The notes under the pieces: model-generated
What the model was told of the DNA's origin: nothing
The model's input: only the letters and a program-made list of their open reading frames with translations
Databases searched by the model: none
Origin: UBA1952 sp965246785
Lineage (GTDB): Bacteria > Bacteroidota > Bacteroidia > Chitinophagales > Chitinophagaceae
Assembly: GCA_965246785.1 (NCBI GenBank)
Contig: CBDFFM010000006.1
Location: 248,001 to 312,000, forward strand
DNA: 64,000 bases
Direction: 5' to 3'
Translations under genes and position numbers: made by a program
Shown: positions 34,959 through 40,935 of the stretch, in pieces
How positions within the stretch are numbered: the stretch's first letter is position 1
Layout: each line of letters begins with the position of its first letter

Positions 34959-35240
34959 ATGCCTACTTACTCCGTTGGTCAAGCTCTTTCCCTCTTTTTG
35001 GAAAAATCCAAATGGAAGCCCAAAATGCATGAAGTACGCCTGCGCGCTGAATGGGAGGAAATCGCCGGAAAAATTGTAGCCAAATACACCCGCAACCTGA
35101 ATCTGGCAGATAAGAAGCTGACCATTTTTACCGATGTTGCTGCGCTGAAGCAGGAGATTATGTTTGGCAAAGAGCAATTGATAATCAACATCAACAAACA
35201 CTTTGAGGAAACGGTGGTGACAGATATTATTGTTCGTTGA
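34959..35240 (+). CDS. DUF721 (DciA-like) protein
   Basis: The product is 93 residues. The segment KPKMHEVRLRAEWEEIAGKI, followed by YTRNLNLADKKLTIFTDVAALKQEI, matches the DUF721 family. DciA-type members load the replicative helicase DnaB in bacteria lacking DnaC; short Bacteroidota members are likely related in role (inference). The ATG at 34959 is preferred over the frame opening at 34935. A TACTTTCG sequence 24 bases upstream resembles a -7 box. Confidence 0.85.
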   Translation: MPTYSVGQALSLFLEKSKWKPKMHEVRLRAEWEEIAGKIVAKYTRNLNLADKKLTIFTDVAALKQEIMFGKEQLIININKHFEETVVTDIIVR

Positions 35241-35245
35241 GCCGT

Positions 35246-35938
35246 CTAGAGAATAGCCATAAGCTCCTTTAGATGTGCCACTTCATAAGTAGGCTTCTGG
35301 CTGTGCGGCAGCCTGCGGGGATTGTAATAAACGCAGTCCATCCCTACGCGCATCGCGCCAAGCACATCAATATCCAGCGCGTCGCCAATCATCAGGCATT
35401 CGGGGCAGGCGGCGCCAGTTGCCGTCAGCGCGTATTCAAATATCTCCTTGTGCGGCTTCATGCTGCCGCTCTTTTCCGATGTGATAATTTCTGTGAAATA
35501 GCCGTCAATACCAGCATGTTGCAGCTTCTGGCGCTGTGTTTCCTCAAAGCCGTTGGTGATGAGGTGGAGCGTGTAACGGCCTTTGCAATACTCCAGTAGT
35601 TCCTTTGCCGCAGGCATCAGAACAGCTTGCGTGGGCAAAAGCTCCAGATAAGCGGCACTCAGATCATGCGCTAGGGCCGTATCGTACAGCTTAAAGTCAA
35701 GGAACGTATGCCAGATGCGCTTCCACCGCAACTCTTCACGCTTCATATGGCGATTGCGGAATCGCTCCCACATCCGGTCGTTGTGGCCGTTATAGACGTT
35801 GAAAAATGCTGCGAAATCTTCTATACCCTTCTCCTTCAATCCATATTGCTCATACAAAGCTTTCCAGGTCAATTCTGAAGCCGTCTCAAAATCCCAAAGT
35901 GTATGGTCAAGGTCAAAGAAGAGGTGCTTGTATTTCAT
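35246..35938 (-). CDS. HAD-superfamily 5'-nucleotidase, YjjG type
   Basis: The product is 230 residues. HAD motifs are present: FDLDHTLWDFE (motif I), LHLITNGFEETQRQKL (motif II), the SGSMKPHKEIF lysine (motif III) and MIGDALDIDVLGA (motif IV). The helical cap between motif I and II fits the YjjG family of pyrimidine nucleotidases, which remove non-canonical nucleotides. It is convergent with the DUF721 gene, with only five bases between stops. Confidence 0.88.
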   Translation of the reverse strand: MKYKHLFFDLDHTLWDFETASELTWKALYEQYGLKEKGIEDFAAFFNVYNGHNDRMWERFRNRHMKREELRWKRIWHTFLDFKLYDTALAHDLSAAYLELLPTQAVLMPAAKELLEYCKGRYTLHLITNGFEETQRQKLQHAGIDGYFTEIITSEKSGSMKPHKEIFEYALTATGAACPECLMIGDALDIDVLGAMRVGMDCVYYNPRRLPHSQKPTYEVAHLKELMAIL

Positions 35939-35960
35939 TCAAAAAGAGTCATAAAATAAT

Positions 35961-35983
35961 AATGCTGCCCCTGGGACAGCATT
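35961..35983 (-). terminator. Probable terminator after the omega-subunit gene
   Basis: AATGCTG pairs with CAGCATT, extended by CC/GG with one mismatch; the minus strand then reads ATTATTTTATGACTCTTTTT. It is positioned to end the bamD-omega transcript. Confidence 0.5.
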
Positions 35984-36007
35984 ATAAAAAATTAAAAAGG
36001 CAGAAAC

Positions 36008-36331
36008 CTACTTCTTGTAGTAAATCTCATCATTGATAAACTCCGCCGTAGCCTGCAGCGCAGGATTGGCCATGCGCTCATAGATACGGCTTACCTCTAT
36101 CTGCTCTTTATTCTCATTCACCTCTTCCAGGTTGTCGCCGAGGATGGCGTTGAACTCATCAAGACGCTTGTGCAGCTCTTCCTTTATGTTGATATTAATT
36201 TGGTTAGCGCGGCGGGAGATTACGGAGATGCTCTCGTAAAGATTGCCGGTTTTTTCTTTCATCGCAATCACGTCACGTGTTTCCACGAGCGAGTTGACAG
36301 AAGAATTTGATTTTTTAGTAAGGGTAGCCAT
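36008..36331 (-). CDS. rpoZ: RNA polymerase omega subunit, Rpb6 type
   Basis: The product is 107 residues. Segments ETGNLYESISVISRRANQIN-like (here KTGNLYESISVISRRANQI) and LEEVNENKEQIEVSRIYE match the Bacteroidota Rpb6/omega family. Omega supports assembly of the RNA polymerase beta-prime subunit. Its ATG overlaps the bamD stop by one base (TAATG), so the two are translationally coupled. Confidence 0.9.
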   Translation of the reverse strand: MATLTKKSNSSVNSLVETRDVIAMKEKTGNLYESISVISRRANQININIKEELHKRLDEFNAILGDNLEEVNENKEQIEVSRIYERMANPALQATAEFINDEIYYKK

Positions 36332-37140
36332 TATTGTTGTTGTGATTTTCTGATGTTGTTGTTCGCGAGCAGCTGATAGCGCTCCCCATCCTTCACAAAG
36401 GTAGAATTCGGATAGGAATTTTTCAGGTCATTATATGCAGCCACACTACTGGCAAAACGCTCGACTTGCTTTTCCGGGATACTTGTCTCGGCGTAGCGGT
36501 ACAGGCTTCTCTGTACCATATACTGGTAATAATCGCTGTTCGGCGACTCCGGGTATTGATTAATCACCTCCTTGTAGGCGATAGACGCCGCCTTATACTG
36601 CCCTATGTTGTAATACAGCTTCGCCGCGCTTGCTTCCTTCGTTTCCAGCTTCTTACGATTGTCGTCAATGTAGCTATTGGCTTCCGTCACACGCTTACTT
36701 TCCGGGTGCGTGTTGATGAAGGATTGCAGCGCTTCCATCGCCTTAATCGTATTCGTCTGATCAAGATTGCTCTTAGGACTCAGCTTCACAAGGCAGAGCG
36801 CGTGCATAAACTCGCATTCCTCGGCATCCTTGCTATTCGGGAAGTAACTGGTGAAATTCTTGAAATACAGTGCCGCCGTCGCATACTCCTTCTGATAATA
36901 AAAGGTATAGGCATAGCGATAAAAAAGCTGCTCATAATTCCGCGTGCCCCTCAGTACCGGCAGCAGGTCGTGGTACAGCTCCTGGGCGTTCTGGTATTTC
37001 TTCTTATCGTAATACTCATTTGCCTTCGTCAGCTTCAGGTTGACGTCGGAGCTCTTGCGCACCTTCTCGTAAGGCGAGCAGGCGGCGAGCAGGAATAAAA
37101 AAGCAGCGAAAAGCGGGGAAAGACGGCGTACAGCGCGCAT
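36331..37140 (-). CDS. bamD: Outer-membrane assembly lipoprotein BamD
   Basis: The product is 269 residues. A lipoprotein signal ends LLAACSPYEK, and tandem TPR-like helices follow (ANEYYDKKKYQNAQELYHDL, YATAALYFKNFTSYFP, AASIAYKEVINQYPES). BamD is the essential partner of BamA in beta-barrel insertion. The start is the ATG at 37140, because a TATTTTTG promoter box covers the upstream TTG at 37152. It forms an operon with the omega gene. Confidence 0.9.
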   Translation of the reverse strand: MRAVRRLSPLFAAFLFLLAACSPYEKVRKSSDVNLKLTKANEYYDKKKYQNAQELYHDLLPVLRGTRNYEQLFYRYAYTFYYQKEYATAALYFKNFTSYFPNSKDAEECEFMHALCLVKLSPKSNLDQTNTIKAMEALQSFINTHPESKRVTEANSYIDDNRKKLETKEASAAKLYYNIGQYKAASIAYKEVINQYPESPNSDYYQYMVQRSLYRYAETSIPEKQVERFASSVAAYNDLKNSYPNSTFVKDGERYQLLANNNIRKSQQQ

Positions 37141-37149
37141 GTGTGGCCG

Positions 37150-37157
37150 CAAAAATA
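37150..37157 (-). promoter_or_regulatory. Candidate -7 box TATTTTTG for bamD
   Basis: On the minus strand TATTTTTG matches TAnnTTTG and ends nine bases before the bamD ATG, again predicting a very short or absent 5' leader. Confidence 0.45.
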
Positions 37158-37202
37158 AGGGAATAGGGCCGGGAAGGGTAGTGGGAAGTGTTAAACGTGC
37201 CC

Positions 37203-37790
37203 CTAATCATTCAAGCCCCTCCCCGCTAATATATCCGGCGTGCTCTTTTCAATTCTCGACAAGCGCGTCTTGGCCTGTTTGGGCGCGGAGAAGTGCAGCA
37301 GATAGCCCCGCTGCCGCCCTGGCGTAAGTGCCTCAAACGCAGCTTTCAAGGCCGCGTTCTCCTCCAGGCTTTGCCGGAATTCCTCCGGCATCGGGAACTC
37401 CTCCGTCTCCTTCAGCGGCACCTTCAGGCCCGCCCTTTCCACCTCAACGGCTTCATAGATATACGCCTTGATAAGAGGCTCCAGCTCAATAATTTCCGCA
37501 AGGCTCGTGAACCGCGTCTGCCGCGCCGCCTGCACGTTTTCCGTTTGCTGGATAAGGAGGCCTGCGGCATCGCCCAGCAGGGCGCCCTTCATGAATAGCA
37601 GCGCGCAGTAGTCCTTAAAGGCATGTATTAGAAACACGTTTTTATCCTCAAAGGTATAGCAGGGGCAGCCCCACTTCAGCTCCTCCGGCAGGCCGCAGTC
37701 AAGGGCAATTGCCCGGAGCCGCTCCAGTTCCGCCTGCCACTTTTCGGCTTTTTTGAAGAAGAAATCTGCTTTGGGATTCGGGGTGTTCAT
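37203..37790 (-). CDS. YdeI-type protein (DUF1801 plus bacteriocin-protection domain)
   Basis: The product is 195 residues. The N-terminal half has the DUF1801/YdhG pattern (ELKWGCPCYTFEDKNVFLIH and DYCALLFMKGALL). The C-terminal half has the YdeI/OmdA signature (LTPGRQRGYLLHFSAPKQ, then KTRLSRIEKSTPDILAGRG). In other bacteria such proteins are linked to envelope stress and bacteriocin resistance, with weak biochemical support. The start at 37790 (MNTPNPKADFFF) is preferred over an upstream opening at 37814. Confidence 0.85.
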   Translation of the reverse strand: MNTPNPKADFFFKKAEKWQAELERLRAIALDCGLPEELKWGCPCYTFEDKNVFLIHAFKDYCALLFMKGALLGDAAGLLIQQTENVQAARQTRFTSLAEIIELEPLIKAYIYEAVEVERAGLKVPLKETEEFPMPEEFRQSLEENAALKAAFEALTPGRQRGYLLHFSAPKQAKTRLSRIEKSTPDILAGRGLND

Positions 37791-37823
37791 TGGGAATTTA
37801 TAACCGTAAGGCAAAGATGGTAT

Positions 37824-38129
37824 CTAAAGCATCGGCGCACAATACTGCCCGCAAAAAGCGCAGAAGATTACTATACCCGTTGCCCGCTGATTGGCTTCCC
37901 CCTTTTTATTAAAAAATTTGCTGACCAGCAATACAAGTAAGCTTGAAAATATTAAGTTGGTCGCAATAACTGCCCACGGAGCATTATATACATCCACGCC
38001 AAGCGATAAGTAATGAGAAAAACCGGAGGCGACGGCAACGGGCGTTTCAATTAAAGAGGTGGCCGCCCTAAGCGGTTTTGGCAAAGCCTCGTGAGCGTAG
38101 AAAAACCAGGTCAGAAACGATGTCAACAA
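37824..38129 (-). CDS. Small membrane protein, unknown
   Basis: The product is 101 residues with an N-terminal amphipathic/hydrophobic stretch (MLTSFLTWFFYAHEALPKP), a central helix (PWAVIATNLIFSSLLVLLVSKF) and a hydrophobic Cys-containing tail (GIVIFCAFCGQYCAPM). It is unrecognised. It lies at the edge of the repeat-rich accessory island and has no clear promoter. Confidence 0.55.
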   Translation of the reverse strand: MLTSFLTWFFYAHEALPKPLRAATSLIETPVAVASGFSHYLSLGVDVYNAPWAVIATNLIFSSLLVLLVSKFFNKKGEANQRATGIVIFCAFCGQYCAPML

Positions 38130-38290
38130 ACAACCGCGGCGATATGCTTTATCCTTCTGCTTGTCATTTTTTATTTAGTGGGTTTAGGTTGAAGCCTCGT
38201 TTTGCGATATCTGCTAACGTCAGATGGATTCTGATGTTGCTGGTATTCCGCTTTTACGCTCCTCCATTACCATTTTTCCAGACAAAATAT

Positions 38291-38376
38291 TGACGCCTCT
38301 CCCGGTGTTATCACTTGCAGCTTATGGGCCGATGCTTCCGAGGTCGTTGTTGGTCATAAACCAACAACGGCGGGAA
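38291..38376. repeat. Direct repeat copy 1 flanking the membrane/XRE module
   Basis: The stretch shares CCCGGTGTT, GCAGCTTATGGGC, GCTTC and TCGTTGTTGGTCATAAA with 39125-39213 in the same order and spacing, about 80% identical by eye. It ends in the stem-loop GTTGTTGG/CCAACAAC (38346-38368). The rest of the 332-base gap from 38130 to 38461 shows no gene. Confidence 0.75.
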
Positions 38377-38461
38377 AGACTAGCAACGACGGGCTATGCT
38401 TAGAAATCTTGCCGAAAGTAAAGTATCCTTTACATTTGTGATTCAGGAAATACACGCTATA

Positions 38462-38911
38462 ATGTCATTACTCCCATACCGCTATAAAAAGATAGGCAGC
38501 ATCATTGCGCCATTGGGCTTTGTCTTTTGGTTGCTTATGCAGCGGGGAATTATTACAGATTGGCTCGTCAGAATTTTTGGAAAGCAGGGCGGTAAGATGG
38601 CGGGTAACTATCATATCCCCAATGTATTAATAGCTGTCATCTCCTTTTTCTCATTTCTTGCAGGAATGTATTTGCTTGCGTTTTCCAAAGAAAAAATAGA
38701 AGATGAGATGGTGCAGCGTATAAGGTTAGAAAGCTTTCAATTCGCTGCACTTGCACAAATTATCTGTTTGGCATTTGGCTTTCTATTAATTGGTATACTT
38801 GGAGACCCGGACGAAGGTGGGCTAATGATGTTTTTTGTTTTCATGATTTTTCTTTTCTGGCTGTGCTTTATTGCAAGATTCAACTACATGCTCTACATTA
38901 AGTTGAAGTAA
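38462..38911 (+). CDS. Four-helix membrane protein paired with a regulator, unknown
   Basis: The product is 149 residues with about four membrane helices (IIAPLGFVFWLLMQRG, VLIAVISFFSFLAGMYLLAF, ALAQIICLAFGFLLIGIL, MMFFVFMIFLFWLCFIARF) and a conserved-looking segment KEKIEDEMVQRIRLESFQFAAL between them. That pattern is common in membrane proteins encoded directly before tiny XRE regulators. Its stop and the next ATG overlap by one base (TAATG). Function is unknown. The pair sits between two direct repeats. Confidence 0.72.
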   Translation: MSLLPYRYKKIGSIIAPLGFVFWLLMQRGIITDWLVRIFGKQGGKMAGNYHIPNVLIAVISFFSFLAGMYLLAFSKEKIEDEMVQRIRLESFQFAALAQIICLAFGFLLIGILGDPDEGGLMMFFVFMIFLFWLCFIARFNYMLYIKLK

Positions 38912-39111
38912 TGAAGAATACGCTAAAGGCAGAGCGTTCCCGGAAACAATTGACGCAGGCCCAACTGGCGGAATTAGTGGGAGTTTCACGGCAAACAATT
39001 ATCTCTATTGAAATCAGCCGCTATGTCCCGTCCATTACTCTTTCACTTAAGCTCGCATTGGCACTCGACATAGACGTAGCGGGAATTTTTCACTTGGAAG
39101 ATTCCGATTAA
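38911..39111 (+). CDS. Minimal XRE-family regulator
   Basis: The product is 66 residues, essentially one HTH domain: RSRKQLTQAQLAELVGVS, RQTIISIEISRYVPS, ITLSLKLALALDIDVAGIF. It resembles the short YozG-type regulators that usually read SIExGRYxPS; here Ile-Ser replaces the usual x-Gly. It is translationally coupled to the membrane protein upstream and is likely to regulate that pair. Confidence 0.85.
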   Translation: MKNTLKAERSRKQLTQAQLAELVGVSRQTIISIEISRYVPSITLSLKLALALDIDVAGIFHLEDSD

Positions 39112-39124
39112 CGCAAGAAGCCAT

Positions 39125-39213
39125 TCCCGCCGCTGCCGGTGTTCTCACCGGCAGCTTATGGGCAGACGCTTCGGGGTTTCGTTGTTGGTCATAAAACTAA
39201 CAACGGCGGAAAT
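39125..39213. repeat. Direct repeat copy 2 with stem-loop
   Basis: This is the second copy of the element at 38291-38376, placed just after the XRE gene. It contains its own hairpin TGCCGGTG/CACCGGCA and ends in GTTGTTGG...CTAACAAC (39181-39204). A third, inverted copy of only the terminal stem-loop lies at 39720-39743. Confidence 0.75.
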
Positions 39214-39234
39214 CCAGTAATGCCTATTCAAGCT

Positions 39235-39286
39235 ATTGTCATCCTGAACAAAGTTTCGCGAAGCGTTACGCAGTGAAGGAACCGTA
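39235..39286 (+). repeat. 52-bp inverted repeat, left arm (flanks GIY-YIG gene)
   Basis: The arm starts ATTGTCATCCTGAAC and ends AGTGAAGGAACCGTA. It matches the complement of 39638-39689 at 46 of 52 positions, and has an internal TTCGCGAA palindrome. Confidence 0.88.
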
Positions 39287-39300
39287 GGCTACGGGCAGGT

Positions 39301-39609
39301 TTAATATCCGCCGTCATCGTCCAGAAACCTCATCTCCGGATTGAAGTTTCTGATAAGCTCCAGCTTCCTCGTTCTAGTCCATCCCTTGAGTTGTTTTTCC
39401 CGCGCAATGGCATCATCTATCCATTGAAAGGTTTCAAAGTAAAGCAGGTGAGTACAGTTGTAGCGCCCCGCAAACGTATCAGTGTTTCGGGCTGCGGCGG
39501 CTTCACGGTGCTGGCTAAGGCGCATGTTCAGGTTGTTGGTAACGCCGATGTAAAGCGAGCTGCGGGACGGATTAGTAAGGATGTATGTGTAGTAGATGTG
39601 CTGCTTCAT
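39301..39609 (-). CDS. Small GIY-YIG nuclease
   Basis: The product is 102 residues and consists of the nuclease domain alone. The GIY-YIG pair appears as YYTYIL and LYIGVT; the catalytic Arg is in NLNMRLSQHR and the metal-binding Glu in DAIAREKQLKGW. The tail reads NPEMRFLDDD. Such stand-alone domains (UPF0213/UvrC-like) are common in multiple copies in Bacteroidota; their roles are unproven. Here the gene is bounded on both sides by 52-bp inverted repeats and further out by a second inverted palindrome, which suggests that gene and repeats move or spread together. Confidence 0.9.
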   Translation of the reverse strand: MKQHIYYTYILTNPSRSSLYIGVTNNLNMRLSQHREAAAARNTDTFAGRYNCTHLLYFETFQWIDDAIAREKQLKGWTRTRKLELIRNFNPEMRFLDDDGGY

Positions 39610-39637
39610 AGGTGGCTCTTAAAATCTGTCCTTATCA

Positions 39638-39689
39638 TACGGTTCCTTCACTTCACAACGCTTCGCGAAGTTTCGTTCAGGATGACAAT
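39638..39689 (-). repeat. 52-bp inverted repeat, right arm (flanks GIY-YIG gene)
   Basis: This arm is complementary to 39235-39286 with six mismatches, clustered next to the central TTCGCGAA. It lies 28 bases upstream of the GIY-YIG start, so it may also carry that gene's promoter. Confidence 0.88.
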
Positions 39690-39719
39690 GTCGGGTGAGC
39701 AGCACCTGGCAACTACGCA

Positions 39720-39743
39720 GTTGTTGATTTTATGACCAACAAC
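39720..39743 (-). repeat. Inverted third copy of the GTTGTTGG stem-loop
   Basis: On the minus strand this reads GTTGTTGGTCATAAAATCAA, matching the copies at 38346 and 39181. It ends five bases before the stop of the endonuclease/phosphatase gene at 39748. Confidence 0.8.
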
Positions 39744-39747
39744 GAAT

Positions 39748-40794
39748 CTAAACCCCCTTCACCAGATAAACAATCACCGGAAAGTGGTCTGAGTAGCCGT
39801 TTATCCACTTCGTCCCGTCAAAGGAGCGGTGCGGGTAGCCCTTATACTGTCCGAACTTTTCCTTCAAAAAATCCCGGCTGAAAATCTCCGACTTGTAGTA
39901 GCGCCAGCCCCGGCTATTGGCCCCCGGCAGCCAGCCCGAGGAGAGCATAATCTGGTCAAACAGATTCCACGAGTCGTTATACCCCAGCGTTCCGATGCCT
40001 TTATTAAAGTAAGCCGCCCAGGGGTTATACAGGTCGCCGGGCTGCACCTTTTTAAGCTCGCCCTTCGCGCCCAGCACCTTCGCCACACTCGGGCTTACCG
40101 GGTCGTCGTTCAGGTCGCCCATCACCAGCACCTTCGTGGCAGGGTTCACCGCCATCAGGGAGTCAATCACACGCCTGCTCACGCCTGCGGCAATGGCGCG
40201 GAGGGGTGCAGAAGCGGCTTCACCGCCCCGACGCGAGGGCCAGTGGTTCACAAACACATGCGTCGTATCGCCGACAAGGATGCCGGTTACATGCAGCACG
40301 TCCCGCGTCTTGCCACCCTTCTCGCCACTGCTGCTTATATCCGTGTACAAGGCTTCGGCGTGCAATACAGTGAAGTATCTGGGGTTGTACATCATCGCCA
40401 CATCAATGCCGCGCGTGTCCGGCCCATCAAACCACACGTAGCGGTATCCGCGGCCCCGGATTTCCGGCTGGGCGGCAAGGTCGCGCAGCACGGTACCGTT
40501 CTCAATCTCCGCCGTGCCGATGATGGCCGGCCCGTCGGGCGTGACCTCGGTGCCGAGCTGCCGGATTACGCTTGCAAGGTTGTGGAGCTTAGCGTTGTAG
40601 ATGGCTGTGCCGTAGTGATAATCGCCTTTGGGCGTGAACTCCTCATCAAACTTCTTAGGGTCGTCCAGCGTATCAAAGAGGTTTTCAAAGTTGTAGAAAG
40701 CCACGGCAGCTACCTGATACTGCCCCTTTTGGGCATGAGCGGCATGAGGCGAAAGAAGCGCAAATGCGCAAAGGAAGAGGAGGAAACGGCGCAT
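39748..40794 (-). CDS. Secreted endonuclease/exonuclease/phosphatase family protein
   Basis: The product is 348 residues. A signal peptide ends HAAHAQ. The EEP fold is seen in FYNFENLFDT (first Asn), GTAEIENG (metal Glu), FVNHWPSRRGG, VLVMGDLNDDP (Asp/Asn) and YSDHFPVIVYL (catalytic Asp-His). It could be a periplasmic or extracellular nuclease or phosphodiesterase; the substrate is not determinable. It is divergent from the TonB receptor gene. Confidence 0.9.
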   Translation of the reverse strand: MRRFLLFLCAFALLSPHAAHAQKGQYQVAAVAFYNFENLFDTLDDPKKFDEEFTPKGDYHYGTAIYNAKLHNLASVIRQLGTEVTPDGPAIIGTAEIENGTVLRDLAAQPEIRGRGYRYVWFDGPDTRGIDVAMMYNPRYFTVLHAEALYTDISSSGEKGGKTRDVLHVTGILVGDTTHVFVNHWPSRRGGEAASAPLRAIAAGVSRRVIDSLMAVNPATKVLVMGDLNDDPVSPSVAKVLGAKGELKKVQPGDLYNPWAAYFNKGIGTLGYNDSWNLFDQIMLSSGWLPGANSRGWRYYKSEIFSRDFLKEKFGQYKGYPHRSFDGTKWINGYSDHFPVIVYLVKGV

Positions 40795-40935
40795 GTATCG
40801 GGGAGGCTTTTTAGCCGCCGCAAAGAAACACTTTTAGCCGGCGCGGAAGATTGCCTAACAATATCGTAATAGGGCTGCGCGTGATGATAATTGTTGGCAA
40901 ACCCTACCTTCGCGCCGATTTTCTATCAATCATTT

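Noticed and set aside
38291..39743. Integron attC sites or a cassette array at the GTTGTTGG stem-loops
   Set aside because: The core does not fit GTTRRRY/RYYYAAC, the loops are only about six to eight bases, and no integron integrase is seen.
39829..40869. Long plus-strand frame of 346 codons
   Set aside because: It is antisense to the endonuclease/phosphatase gene, has no family features and is a shadow of its codon bias.
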